In this document: positions 16,409 to 24,849 of the stretch, one piece after another | How positions within the stretch are numbered: position 1 is the first letter of the stretch | Layout of the letters: the number at the start of each line of letters is the position of its first letter | NCBI RefSeq assembly: GCF_014195535.1 | Contig: NZ_JACIBY010000017.1 | Coordinates: 62,001-126,000, forward strand | DNA: 64,000 nt | Source: Runella defluvii | GTDB lineage: Bacteria > Bacteroidota > Bacteroidia > Cytophagales > Spirosomataceae | Direction of reading: 5' to 3' | Made by a program: the position numbers and the translations under genes | Notes under the pieces: model-generated | Told to the model about the DNA's origin: nothing | What the model saw: the letters and a program-made list of their open reading frames with translations, nothing else | Databases searched by the model: none

Positions 16409-17908
16409 TTATTGTTTTTTATTCTCCAACACCCAAAGTCCCCTTAACGACTGATTGACAGGGTTATGATAAGGGGGGCGTTCGAGGTAGCCGAGCAAGA
16501 GGTCGGTGTCGCCGTCGCGGTCGTAATCGGCTTTTTCCATCAGCATCCACTTGTCTTGGCGGGGCTGGGCAAAGGTTTTGGCTTTAAATTTGAGGTTACC
16601 TTGGTTTTCCAAAAACACAAATCCTTCTTGGGGTTTGGCGGGAAAATACGAAATCGCGGCAATGTCCACATCCCCGTCTTTGTCGAAATCTTCAGCAAGG
16701 GCCTTTGCGGCACCGTTTAAGCCAAAAAAGTACGCTTCTTTGAAGTGTAAATGACCGTCGTTTAAGAAGATACGAATCCCGTGATAGGGTTTCAAAATCA
16801 TGGAATAATCGGCATTGTCGCCGTTGGCATAAAGAATATCAATGTTTCCATCACCGTTAAAATCGGCCAATTCGGCGTAGCTAGAGCCATATACGGGGGG
16901 AAAACGATGCAGTATTTGTTTTTCAAAACGTCCACCACCACGGTTGTAATAGACCACCATTTGTTCATCACCTTGCGCCAACAACACAAAATAATCGAGC
17001 TTACCGTCGCGGTTAAAATCGTAAGGCTGAACCACCCGCGCCCCTGCCAACGCGTCCAATTGAAACGCTTGATAGGTATGATTAGGCAGTTGTTTGTACC
17101 ACGAAAATTGTCCCAAATGAAACCCAAACTCACACACCATCATATCGTTGAGGCCATCGCCATCCACGTCGGTAACGTACTGACTCACTGGCCGACGAAG
17201 GTTAGAAATCAAGGTTTTTGAATCCCATTTTTTTCCATCAGCCGCCTTTTTGTACTGAACCATTGTCCCCGTCATCTTGTCGTTGGGATCCATGATGCCC
17301 ATCGCCAGCGCATTGAGGCTTCCATCGGTATTGAAGTGCACATCCGATGGCGCCGACCCCACGGTGATGGAGTCAGTTCGCTTAAATTGCCCATCCAAAA
17401 TATGAATCTTTCCCGTGCGCGTACCGACGTACAACTTCTGGGTTTTGTCATCAAATTTTAGCATCGACACCATCGGTAGTTTTTCTACGTCTGGAACATC
17501 CGTTTTGGGAGCAAACAAGGTCAAATCACTTGAAATGGGGCAGTTTTTCGACGAATCGGGAAGTTTATCGGGGGCATTGGTAAGGTAATATTTTACAATT
17601 TTCTCCCACTCTTCTTTGGAAAGAATAGGGGTTTCTGGGTAAATATTCGCTTGCGTAAATGCAATAATTTCGTCGGTTGACAACTCTCCATACACGCTCA
17701 TTGTTGGGGCAGGTTCTACTCCCAACCGAAGCGCCATTTGGGGCAGAACCCCCTTTTCCCACGTTTTTTTGTCCAACAAACTAGGAGAAGGCATCTCGTG
17801 ACAACCACCACAATAACTCTGCGCAAGTCGTTCCTCTTCTGACTTTGAATTGAAATTACAGGCGTTTATTAACAGTATTAGTGCCCCAAATGCAATAATT
17901 TTTCTCAT
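16409..17908 (-). CDS. Lipoprotein with heme-c site and FG-GAP/VCBS propeller
   Basis: 499 residues. Lipoprotein signal with Cys 17 (LINAC), then a single heme c attachment motif CGGCH at residues 33-37 followed by EMPSP, then from about residue 150 a beta-propeller made of FG-GAP/VCBS blades with calcium-binding-like DxDGDGxxD segments (DVDGDGLND, DFNRDGKLDY, DFNGDGNIDI, DFDKDGDVDI, DYDRDGDTDL). It resembles electron-transfer or substrate-binding proteins on the periplasmic or outer-membrane surface. The fusion of a tiny cytochrome module to the propeller hints at a redox role. Standing alone on its strand, its partner is unknown. Confidence 0.82.
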   Translation of the reverse strand: MRKIIAFGALILLINACNFNSKSEEERLAQSYCGGCHEMPSPSLLDKKTWEKGVLPQMALRLGVEPAPTMSVYGELSTDEIIAFTQANIYPETPILSKEEWEKIVKYYLTNAPDKLPDSSKNCPISSDLTLFAPKTDVPDVEKLPMVSMLKFDDKTQKLYVGTRTGKIHILDGQFKRTDSITVGSAPSDVHFNTDGSLNALAMGIMDPNDKMTGTMVQYKKAADGKKWDSKTLISNLRRPVSQYVTDVDGDGLNDMMVCEFGFHLGQFSWYKQLPNHTYQAFQLDALAGARVVQPYDFNRDGKLDYFVLLAQGDEQMVVYYNRGGGRFEKQILHRFPPVYGSSYAELADFNGDGNIDILYANGDNADYSMILKPYHGIRIFLNDGHLHFKEAYFFGLNGAAKALAEDFDKDGDVDIAAISYFPAKPQEGFVFLENQGNLKFKAKTFAQPRQDKWMLMEKADYDRDGDTDLLLGYLERPPYHNPVNQSLRGLWVLENKKQ

Positions 17909-17960
17909 AGGAAGTGTTTACTTTGTACTCAAAAGCGAAAAACAGCCCTAAAACTACGCA

Positions 17961-19052
17961 ATGAAATCCACAACTTCTTTCTTTTGGCGACTTCACCAAG
18001 TATTCTTTATTTATACGCTATTGGTATATGGGCTTGCTTTTTTTACGTTTACAGGGCATTGGATTGCGGGCTTTTTAATGATGAGTTTGCCAGTAGTGCT
18101 TCTACTCCACCTACTCATTTTTTGTTACTTTGCCCTTCGCAAATCTTCCAAAATAGCCCTTTCAGGCGCCGCACTGTTGCTGAGTTTTCCCTTTTGGAGC
18201 CGCACTTTTCAATTTTCTTGGGGCGCGCCTACCGCACCTGAGAAACAAGAATTGACGGTTTTGTCGTACAACGTCATGTCGTTTGACGCCTACAATTTTA
18301 TTCAAAACATCCACCCCGAAAACAACCAAGCCATGCTGGAGTGGGTCAAAGGGCTGGACACCGACATCCAGTGTTATCAGGAGTTTTACAACTCCGATAC
18401 GCGCCCCCATTTGAATACGTTAAAACAACTCAAAAAAGCAGGCTATCCGTATTATACCGTTTTGCACCCCGACATAGCTCCCCGCGAACAGCACTGCATG
18501 GGGCTGGCGATTTTGTCAAAATACCCCATCATCGACCGTGGAGAGGTTGAATTTCATGACCAAAATGGCTTGCTTTTTGCCGACATTGTGGTTCGTAAAG
18601 ACACCATTCGGGTCATTAACCTGCACTTGCGTTCGATGATTGTTCGCTTTGGTGGACTGAAAGAAGCCTACCTCGAAAAAGACTATAAACAAGGCAAAAA
18701 AGAAGCTAAAAAAGTAACTCAACGCCTCAAAATGGGCTTTGTTCACCATTCCGAAGAAGCTGACGTGTTGCTAGAATGGATACGAAAAAGTCCCCACCCT
18801 GTGTTGGTATGTGGTGATTTCAACGAGATTCCGTACGGCTATGTCTATGGCGAAGTTCGGTCTATGCTCGCCAATGCCTTTGAAGAAAAAGGCCACGGAT
18901 TTGGGTTCTCGTACCGCAATACACCGCGTTTTATCCGAATCGACAACCAATTTTTTGACAAAAAAAAGCTGGAAGTCATCGACTTCCAGACCCGAAGAGA
19001 CATTCCTTACTCCGACCACTACCCCGTCATTGGGCGTTACAGGTTGTTGTAA
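17961..19052 (+). CDS. Membrane-anchored endonuclease/exonuclease/phosphatase (EEP) family protein
   Basis: 363 residues. Three hydrophobic segments fill about residues 8-80, then an EEP (DNase I-like) domain with the usual catalytic landmarks: SYNVMSF, CYQEF (Glu), NLHLRS, VCGDFNEIP (Asp/Asn) and the final SDHYPV (Asp-His). These enzymes hydrolyse phosphodiester bonds in nucleic acids, lipids or inositol phosphates using Mg2+. With the domain tethered by membrane helices, the active side is probably periplasmic. Its end overlaps the end of the convergent gene by 16 bp. Confidence 0.87.
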   Translation: MKSTTSFFWRLHQVFFIYTLLVYGLAFFTFTGHWIAGFLMMSLPVVLLLHLLIFCYFALRKSSKIALSGAALLLSFPFWSRTFQFSWGAPTAPEKQELTVLSYNVMSFDAYNFIQNIHPENNQAMLEWVKGLDTDIQCYQEFYNSDTRPHLNTLKQLKKAGYPYYTVLHPDIAPREQHCMGLAILSKYPIIDRGEVEFHDQNGLLFADIVVRKDTIRVINLHLRSMIVRFGGLKEAYLEKDYKQGKKEAKKVTQRLKMGFVHHSEEADVLLEWIRKSPHPVLVCGDFNEIPYGYVYGEVRSMLANAFEEKGHGFGFSYRNTPRFIRIDNQFFDKKKLEVIDFQTRRDIPYSDHYPVIGRYRLL

Positions 19053-19774
19053 TAGGCAAAAATTTTAGCCATATCTGCCCGCGATTTCATGCTTAGGTCA
19101 TTGGTTTTGATGAATTTTTCAACGTCGTCGGCGCGGTCGCCCAAAGCTTCCAATAGTTTCTTTTTTGATGTGCCAATCTGAAACAACGTGTTGCCTCGAA
19201 CGGCGAAATACTGCGGGCTTTTTGAAATTTTGGTATCCCGACTTCCCGTACCAAGTGCTTCGTTGAAGGTGGGCTTAATGATGTTTAGTTTGGTATATTC
19301 TACCAACGAGATTCGTCCTGCCGCAATCAATTCCATAAATCCTTGCACGGGCTCTTCCGCCCGAAATTGTCGCGCATTCATAAACACGCGGCGTTCGGCC
19401 CCTTCAATCGTAAAAAAGCGCACCATGCTCCCACTCACCGCCCGAATTTCGTTGGCAGGCGTTTTGATTTCGACTTCGTTGGCATACAAATCGAGGCGAA
19501 TTGGTACGTTGGCAATGCTATCTCCTTCGCGGCCAGGAGGCCCAATTTTTTGAAATAACTTAATGCTTCCTTCTTTCCAAGTAGAATCGAGGTACGGATT
19601 TCCGAACACCTCCCCGCGCGGCCCTTTGATGCCAAAAAGCCCCACGTTGGCGTTGAGTGGCACCTTTAGTCCTTCGGTATTCATCATATCCCGAGCTACG
19701 TTGCTCATATTTTGGGCTACCGCACTAAACGACAGCCAACTTGCGCAGAAAAAGAAAAAAAAGGGTCGAAACAT
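19037..19774 (-). CDS. Secreted protein of unknown function
   Basis: 245 residues with a very aromatic signal peptide (MFRPFFFFFCASW, cleavage near AVAQN). The mature part alternates beta-strand segments (LDLYANEVEIKT, MVRFFTIEGAERRVFMN) with a C-terminal helical region rich in Lys and Asp (DDVEKFIKTNDLSM). The pattern YANEVEIKTPAN... recalls small Bacteroidota periplasmic proteins annotated only as hypothetical. No enzyme motif was found. Convergent with the EEP gene. Confidence 0.7.
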   Translation of the reverse strand: MFRPFFFFFCASWLSFSAVAQNMSNVARDMMNTEGLKVPLNANVGLFGIKGPRGEVFGNPYLDSTWKEGSIKLFQKIGPPGREGDSIANVPIRLDLYANEVEIKTPANEIRAVSGSMVRFFTIEGAERRVFMNARQFRAEEPVQGFMELIAAGRISLVEYTKLNIIKPTFNEALGTGSRDTKISKSPQYFAVRGNTLFQIGTSKKKLLEALGDRADDVEKFIKTNDLSMKSRADMAKIFAYYNNL

Positions 19775-19880
19775 GGTTATAAAGAAGAGGTTATCGTTTG
19801 TGAGTTAACGTAAAACTACAACGATTTTTTGTCTGCTAGGTGGACAAAGCTTCGGTTTATTTTTCTTAAAAGCCTCACCG

Positions 19881-19951
19881 TGACTTTTCTCAACCAGATG
19901 TATGACTTTTCTCATGGAAAATATCAATAAAAATGGGTGATTTTGAGAAAA
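19881..19951. promoter_or_regulatory. Two direct and one inverted TTTTCTCA motif upstream of 19971 gene
   Basis: TGACTTTTCTCA occurs at 19881-19892 and 19903-19914, a 22-bp period, and TGAGAAAA (its inverted core) at 19944-19951, 20 bp before the next start codon. The spacing of two helical turns suits a regulator that binds direct repeats. Confidence 0.45.
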
Positions 19952-19970
19952 TTAAAAGACAAAAACTACC

Positions 19971-20417
19971 ATGGCCAAGAATCCTAAATTCGACCTCCAA
20001 CGATTTCATTTTGAACATCGGCTTTGGGGAAAAGAAATTGATTTTGTCAACGAAGAAGTGACCATTTTTGCGCATTTGCTCGACGAAATGAAGGTCATTT
20101 TACCCACTGACTTAGCGACAGATTTTGCCGAAACGCTCCAGCGTATTTCGCGCGAAATGGAGCATTTTAAACGCATCAACAATACCCTCAAAAGCGAGAT
20201 TCATGCCCAAGAAAACGTCATGGCCATCGCCCTGAAAAACGAAACGGTTCAATACAACGACGACATTTGGGCGACGCAGGTCTATCTGCGGGAAAAGATG
20301 GATTTTTACCACGACAATTACCGCAAATTCAAAACCGAATTCCGACTGTTTATTGGCAAAGACCTGGAAAATCATTTTTCGCTCAAGGAAGTTTCCTCGT
20401 TACAAGAAACAGCCTAA
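19971..20417 (+). CDS. Helical cytoplasmic protein of unknown function
   Basis: 148 residues without signal or membrane segment. It is strongly charged and predicted nearly all helical (LLDEMKVILPTDLATDFAETLQ..., REKMDFYHDNYRKFKTEFRLF), with coiled-coil character. Not recognised. The regulatory-looking repeats just upstream and a real gap on each side support it as a separate gene. The next gene begins 54 bp later and may be read through from it. Confidence 0.65.
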   Translation: MAKNPKFDLQRFHFEHRLWGKEIDFVNEEVTIFAHLLDEMKVILPTDLATDFAETLQRISREMEHFKRINNTLKSEIHAQENVMAIALKNETVQYNDDIWATQVYLREKMDFYHDNYRKFKTEFRLFIGKDLENHFSLKEVSSLQETA

Positions 20418-20471
20418 GGCTTGATTTTTATAGGAGGACTGTGTAAGTTGTCGCCAGAATCAGATATTCTA

Positions 20472-21305
20472 ATGCGACAACTTATTTTTTTTGTGCTCTT
20501 GGCCAGCCTCACTTCGGTTCATGCTCAACACCCCGCCCTTGAGCAGCACCTCGCCGACTACCTTGCGAAGTTACCCTCTTCGGTAAAGGTCAATTACCGC
20601 GTCGAATCACTTGAAGGAAAACGTTATGCAAGCCTTAGAGACGACGAACGGGTGCCCTCTGCCAGTATTATTAAAATCCCCATTTTGGTCGAAATCATGG
20701 AGCAAGTCAAAGCCCAGCGCTTTGAACTTACCGACTATTATACCCTTCAAAACGCCGACAAAGTAGGCGGAGCAGGGACTATTTTTCAAGAACGTGAAGG
20801 CAAAGCTTTTACCTACGAGCAACTTGCCCACCAGATGATGGTGGCAAGCGACAACACGGCAACCAACATCTTGATTCGGAAAGTAGGGCGCGAAGCCGTA
20901 AACGAACGAATGAAAACGCTTGGTTTTCCCAATCTCCAACTCAATCGCGTGATGATGGATACCGCCGCCGTGGCCAAAGGCATCGAAAATTACGTAAATG
21001 CGGACGAAATCAACCGTTTACTCAGCCTTATTTACCAACGTAAGGTTGCCACGCCTGCCCTTTGTGATTTGATGGTGGCATTTTTGCTTGACAATCATGA
21101 CACTAGCACCTTGCCATCACTCATTCCTCGGCAAGTAGGCATTGCCCATAAAACGGGAACGCTTACTTATATTCGGGGCGATGCAGGGATTATTTTCACC
21201 AAAAAACCATTTGTAATATCCGTATTTGTACGTGGTACCGACCTCAACAGGGCCGAAACAATCATCGCAGAAATCGGTAAAATAGCCTACGAAGCATTAA
21301 AGTAG
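20472..21305 (+). CDS. Class-A beta-lactamase-like serine hydrolase (lacks the Glu166 position)
   Basis: 277 residues from the ATG at 20472, which gives a clean signal peptide (MRQLIFFVLLASLTSVHAQ); upstream TTG and CTG codons in frame are disfavoured. Motifs: S65-I-I-K68 (SxxK), S126-D127-N128 (SDN) and K227-T228-G229. The omega-loop segment reads NRVMMDTAAVAKGIENYV, with no Glu where class A beta-lactamases carry the deacylating Glu166. It is therefore more likely a penicillin-binding or other acyl-serine hydrolase of the periplasm than an antibiotic-resistance enzyme. An AGGAGG 30 bp upstream of the ATG is too distant to decide the start. Confidence 0.82.
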   Translation: MRQLIFFVLLASLTSVHAQHPALEQHLADYLAKLPSSVKVNYRVESLEGKRYASLRDDERVPSASIIKIPILVEIMEQVKAQRFELTDYYTLQNADKVGGAGTIFQEREGKAFTYEQLAHQMMVASDNTATNILIRKVGREAVNERMKTLGFPNLQLNRVMMDTAAVAKGIENYVNADEINRLLSLIYQRKVATPALCDLMVAFLLDNHDTSTLPSLIPRQVGIAHKTGTLTYIRGDAGIIFTKKPFVISVFVRGTDLNRAETIIAEIGKIAYEALK

Positions 21306-21338
21306 AATCAAATCATCAACCCTAATAACTCCATATCC

Positions 21339-22892
21339 ATGAATACAATTTTTGATTTTTTGGGACAAATTCCTTGGTGGTGTTGGCCTATTGTTTTTCT
21401 CGCAATTGTTGCCATTCGGGACATTAACCAGAAAAAACATACCATCAAACACAATTTCCCCGTGGTGGGCCACCTACGGTATTGGATTGAAACCATTGGG
21501 CCTGAATTTCGGCAGTACATCGTGGCCAACAACCGCGAAGAACTTCCCTTCAACCGTCGGCAGCGGTCGTGGATTTATGCTTCGTCCAAACGCGAAAACA
21601 ATTTTCAGGGTTTTGGAACAGACCAAGACGTGAACGGAGCAGGGTACATTTTTATCAAGCCCGCTTTGCTCACCAAACGCCTCCCCAAAGACCACCCTTA
21701 CCGCGAAAATCCGTACGTTTTGCCTTCGGCCAAGGTGATTGGCTTACCACACAATCGCCGAAAGCCCTATCGCCCTAAGCAGGTGATTAATATTTCGGGC
21801 ATGAGTTTTGGGTCTTTATCAGCGCGCGCGATTGAGTCGTTGAACAAAGGAGCGGCCAAGTTTGGCTGCTACCACAACACGGGCGAAGGCGGTTTTTCAC
21901 CTTACCATAACAAAGGCGGCGATGTGGTGCTAAATATAGGAACAGCTTACTTTGGCATCCGCGACGACGATGGGAATTTTGTGATGCAAAAACTGGTGGA
22001 TTTGACCAAAAATAATCCGTCTATTCGGATGTTGGAGTTGAAACTTTCGCAAGGAGCAAAACCTGGGAAAGGGGGCGTATTGCCTGCGTCAAAAATCACC
22101 CAAGAAATCGCCGATATCCGCCATATTCCGCTGGGAAAAGATGTGATTTCGCCCGCAGCGCACAGTGCATTTTCCAACATTCCCGAAATGATTGACTTCA
22201 TCGAAAGCATGGCCGACGCGACAGGACTTCCTGTGGGCATCAAAGCCGCCGTTGGGAAGCTAGAAATGTGGGAAGAACTGGCCGAATTGATGGTAAAAAC
22301 GGGCAAAGGCCCCGATTTTATTGCCATTGATGGTGGAGAAGGAGGAACGGGAGCGGCACCACCGTCGTTTGCCGACCACGTTTCGCTGCCGTGGGTGTAT
22401 GCGTTTTCGAGTGTGTATAAAATTTTCAAAAAGCACAACCTTACCCACCGCGTTACGTTCATTGGTTCGGGCAAACTTGGCTTACCTGCGCAAGCCATTA
22501 TGGCCTTTTCGATGGGCGTCGATGTCATCAATATTGCCCGCGAAGCCATGATTTCTATCGGTTGTATCCAAGCCCAAGTCTGCCACAACAACCGCTGCCC
22601 AACGGGTATCGCCACCCAAAACAAATGGTTGCAAGCAGGGGTTGACCCTACGTTGAAAAGCGAGCGTTTTTACAATTATGCCAAAACCCTCACCAAAGAA
22701 GTGCTAGAGATTTCCATTGCCTGCGGCTACGAGCACCCTTCTCAGTTTACGATGGACGATGTGGACGTAGCAATGGGCGACAACAACCACACTCGCCCGC
22801 TTCGAATCGCGTACGAATACGAAAAAGTACCCGTCGCTTACGATGGCATTCATAAGTTGGTCAACTGTGCGCATTTAGGTGGTGGGAATTAA
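21339..22892 (+). CDS. FMN-binding glutamate synthase-domain protein (membrane-anchored)
   Basis: 517 residues. One transmembrane helix (about 10-27), then the glutamate synthase central/FMN domain with INISGMSFGSLS, the GGEGGTGAAPPSFADH barrel motif and the [3Fe-4S] cysteines in CIQAQVCHNNRCPTG. Unlike GltB it has no glutaminase domain. The family probably couples FMN and an iron-sulfur cluster to an amino-acid-type redox reaction at the membrane; the physiological substrate is not established. Starts 33 bp after the serine hydrolase gene. Confidence 0.87.
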   Translation: MNTIFDFLGQIPWWCWPIVFLAIVAIRDINQKKHTIKHNFPVVGHLRYWIETIGPEFRQYIVANNREELPFNRRQRSWIYASSKRENNFQGFGTDQDVNGAGYIFIKPALLTKRLPKDHPYRENPYVLPSAKVIGLPHNRRKPYRPKQVINISGMSFGSLSARAIESLNKGAAKFGCYHNTGEGGFSPYHNKGGDVVLNIGTAYFGIRDDDGNFVMQKLVDLTKNNPSIRMLELKLSQGAKPGKGGVLPASKITQEIADIRHIPLGKDVISPAAHSAFSNIPEMIDFIESMADATGLPVGIKAAVGKLEMWEELAELMVKTGKGPDFIAIDGGEGGTGAAPPSFADHVSLPWVYAFSSVYKIFKKHNLTHRVTFIGSGKLGLPAQAIMAFSMGVDVINIAREAMISIGCIQAQVCHNNRCPTGIATQNKWLQAGVDPTLKSERFYNYAKTLTKEVLEISIACGYEHPSQFTMDDVDVAMGDNNHTRPLRIAYEYEKVPVAYDGIHKLVNCAHLGGGN

Positions 22893-22943
22893 ATAGTGAA
22901 GCGGGTTACTTTTAATACAGTGTTAAGTAAATAGCTTTATTTT

Positions 22944-23023
22944 TTACCCGCAGAAAGCCGCAGAATTATAAGCGCTGATTGTCGCTGAAAAAGGGCTTTA
23001 TATTGTCATTAATCTGCGGGTAA
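22944..23023. repeat. Intergenic CGCAG/CTGCG inverted-repeat element
   Basis: The 317-bp gap between the GltB-domain gene and dprA holds this element of about 80 bp bounded by TTACCCGCAG and CTGCGGGTAA, with further CCGCAG and GCGCTGATT segments inside. It has the look of a dispersed non-coding repeat. It contains no open frame of note. Confidence 0.55.
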
Positions 23024-23076
23024 TAGTAAAAGAAACTTAGCTTACAGTGTATTTAATCCGCTTTTTTTATTCAACA

Positions 23077-23139
23077 AATAAGCCACTTCAAAAAGAAAAT
23101 AAGCCATTTCATAAAACATTTCAGCCATTTCGTTAAATA
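23077..23139. promoter_or_regulatory. Three 21-bp direct repeats of AGCCAYTTC upstream of dprA
   Basis: AGCCACTTCA (23081), AGCCATTTCA (23102) and AGCCATTTCG (23123) recur at exactly 21 bp, two helical turns, and end 71 bp before the dprA start. LytTR-family regulators bind such paired direct repeats; E. coli YpdB is known to use GGCATTTCAT-type repeats with the same period. A role in dprA control is inference. Confidence 0.6.
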
Positions 23140-23209
23140 TACCCGCACAAAAACTAACCCAACAAAGTCCCCCTCGTCCAATGAAAAACAGGTATAACTC
23201 CCTTCTTTC

Positions 23210-24307
23210 ATGTCAGACGAAAAAATCTACCAGCTTGCGCTTCATTTGACCAACGGCCTTGGCAGTGTTCTCATTCGGCAATTGATTGCCCACTTCGGAA
23301 GTGCCCAAAAAATCTTTCAAGCCAACCTCAAAAGCCTAACGAGGGTCAATGGAATTGGGGAAGCAACGGCGCGAATAATACTCCAAAAAGAAGGCATTCG
23401 AGAAGCAGAAAATGAGCTCAAAAAACTAGCATCCGTCGATGGGAAGTTACTTTTTTATACTGACCCCGAATTTCCAACGCGTTTCAAATCGCTCTACGAC
23501 GCCCCTGTGTTACTGTACGGAAAGGGGAATTTCAACCTCAACGAAGGTCGGTTTGTGGGGGTGGTCGGAACCCGCAAAGCAACCGATTACGGCAAAAATA
23601 CCTGCGAGCAGATTGTGGAAGGATTGGCCAACAAAGGAGTGACGATTGTGAGTGGCTTGGCCTACGGCATCGACATCGCGACGCACCGCGCTTGTGTCAA
23701 ACTCCGCGTGCCTACCCTCGGAGCCATGGCAACGGGGATTGACCTTATTTACCCTTCAACTCACGCCAAAACCGCCCAAGAAATGCAGGTAAATGGGGGG
23801 ATTTTGACGGAATATCCGTTAGGCACCAAGCCTGATTTTATGCGTTTCCCTGCCCGAAACCGCATTATTGCAGGCTTATCTGATGCCATTATTGTCGTAG
23901 AAGCGGCCGAAAAAGGAGGCGCACTCATCACGGCCGAATACGCCAACAATTACAACCGCGACGTGTTTGCCGTTCCAGGCAACCTCTCCAATTCGTATTC
24001 TACGGGTTGCAATCAGCTCATTCGCACGCACAAGGCACAGATTTTTACAGGCGTGGACGATTTGATGGATGCCCTCAGTTGGCTTCCCGATGGTACTGCC
24101 TCCACCACTCCTCCCCCTCTTCCCGAGCATTTTACCCAAGCCGAAAGCACCATCGTGTCGCTTCTGCGCCAAAAGGGAGAAATGCAGATTGACGAACTCG
24201 CGTGGGAAAGCCAAATTCATCTGGGAAAGTTATCCCCACTTTTGCTAAATTTAGAACTGCAAGGATACCTCCGAAGCTTGCCAGGCAAGAAGTTTGCCTT
24301 AGCCTAA
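23210..24307 (+). CDS. dprA: DNA-processing protein A
   Basis: 365 residues. A helix-hairpin-helix region at the N-terminus (LTRVNGIGEATARII), a central Rossmann-like DNA_processg_A domain with GVVGTRKATDYG, TIVSGLAYGIDIATHR, RNRIIAGLSDAIIVVEA and GGALITAEYA, and a C-terminal winged-helix (DprA_WH) of about 60 residues. DprA loads RecA on incoming single-stranded DNA during natural transformation and is also common in non-competent bacteria. Its last 4 bases overlap the convergent lipoprotein gene. Confidence 0.95.
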   Translation: MSDEKIYQLALHLTNGLGSVLIRQLIAHFGSAQKIFQANLKSLTRVNGIGEATARIILQKEGIREAENELKKLASVDGKLLFYTDPEFPTRFKSLYDAPVLLYGKGNFNLNEGRFVGVVGTRKATDYGKNTCEQIVEGLANKGVTIVSGLAYGIDIATHRACVKLRVPTLGAMATGIDLIYPSTHAKTAQEMQVNGGILTEYPLGTKPDFMRFPARNRIIAGLSDAIIVVEAAEKGGALITAEYANNYNRDVFAVPGNLSNSYSTGCNQLIRTHKAQIFTGVDDLMDALSWLPDGTASTTPPPLPEHFTQAESTIVSLLRQKGEMQIDELAWESQIHLGKLSPLLLNLELQGYLRSLPGKKFALA

Positions 24308-24849
24308 CGTACCTTGTAAGTGACGGTCGAATGGGGAGTTTGGCAATAATTATAGGCATCTAAAAGCTGCAACGACCCTTTACTATTGGTTTTTAACCAA
24401 CTTTTAGTGGGCAGTTGTTGGAGTAAATCCAGCATACATTCGTCGGTCGCAAAAGCCTTTTTTAAGTTACGTGCGCTCAAATACAGCAGTTCTTCGTTGG
24501 GAGTAGTGCTGAAGAAATACTCATCTGTACTACCTTCTCCAAAATTATGCCGACAATAAATCGTCATACCGTCAGATTGAACCACTTCATAAAACTGATC
24601 AAGGTATAATCGGTATCGTTTCCCATTTTTTTCTTCGTATCCCCATACTTTATTGGCATTTATTTGCTGCTTTTTGCCCGACAAAGTTTTCACAACTACT
24701 CGTTGCGATTGCCAACGCAGCTGCACCGCCCGAAGCTCAGGATGAACTTGGGTATCGTTCTCTTCGCGATAAATCAGGCGGTAGTGCGTTGGCGCGCAAC
24801 TTTGGGAAACTACTAACAAAAGTGTGAACAGAAGGGCGGGATAACGCAT
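24304..24849 (-). CDS. Lipoprotein of unknown function linked to RND efflux operon
   Basis: 181 residues with a lipoprotein signal (VSQSC, Cys 18). The mature protein is mixed alpha/beta with the segment LSGKKQQINANKVWGYEEKNGKRYRLYLDQFYEVV, a pattern seen in small Bacteroidota lipoproteins annotated only as hypothetical. Its ATG overlaps the stop of the membrane fusion protein gene by one base, so it belongs to the efflux operon and could be an accessory part or simply a passenger. Function unknown. Confidence 0.7.
   Translation of the reverse strand: MRYPALLFTLLLVVSQSCAPTHYRLIYREENDTQVHPELRAVQLRWQSQRVVVKTLSGKKQQINANKVWGYEEKNGKRYRLYLDQFYEVVQSDGMTIYCRHNFGEGSTDEYFFSTTPNEELLYLSARNLKKAFATDECMLDLLQQLPTKSWLKTNSKGSLQLLDAYNYCQTPHSTVTYKVR

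Noticed and set aside
20433-20438. AGGAGG as ribosome site for an earlier start of the serine hydrolase
   Set aside because: No ATG at proper distance; Bacteroidota rarely rely on such sites, and the ATG at 20472 gives a clean signal peptide.
20472-21305. Antibiotic-resistance class A beta-lactamase
   Set aside because: The Glu166 position is not conserved, so hydrolysis of beta-lactams is unlikely.
21947-22624. 225-codon minus-strand open frame opposite the glutamate-synthase-domain gene
   Set aside because: Shadow of a strong coding gene; no promoter or recognisable protein pattern.
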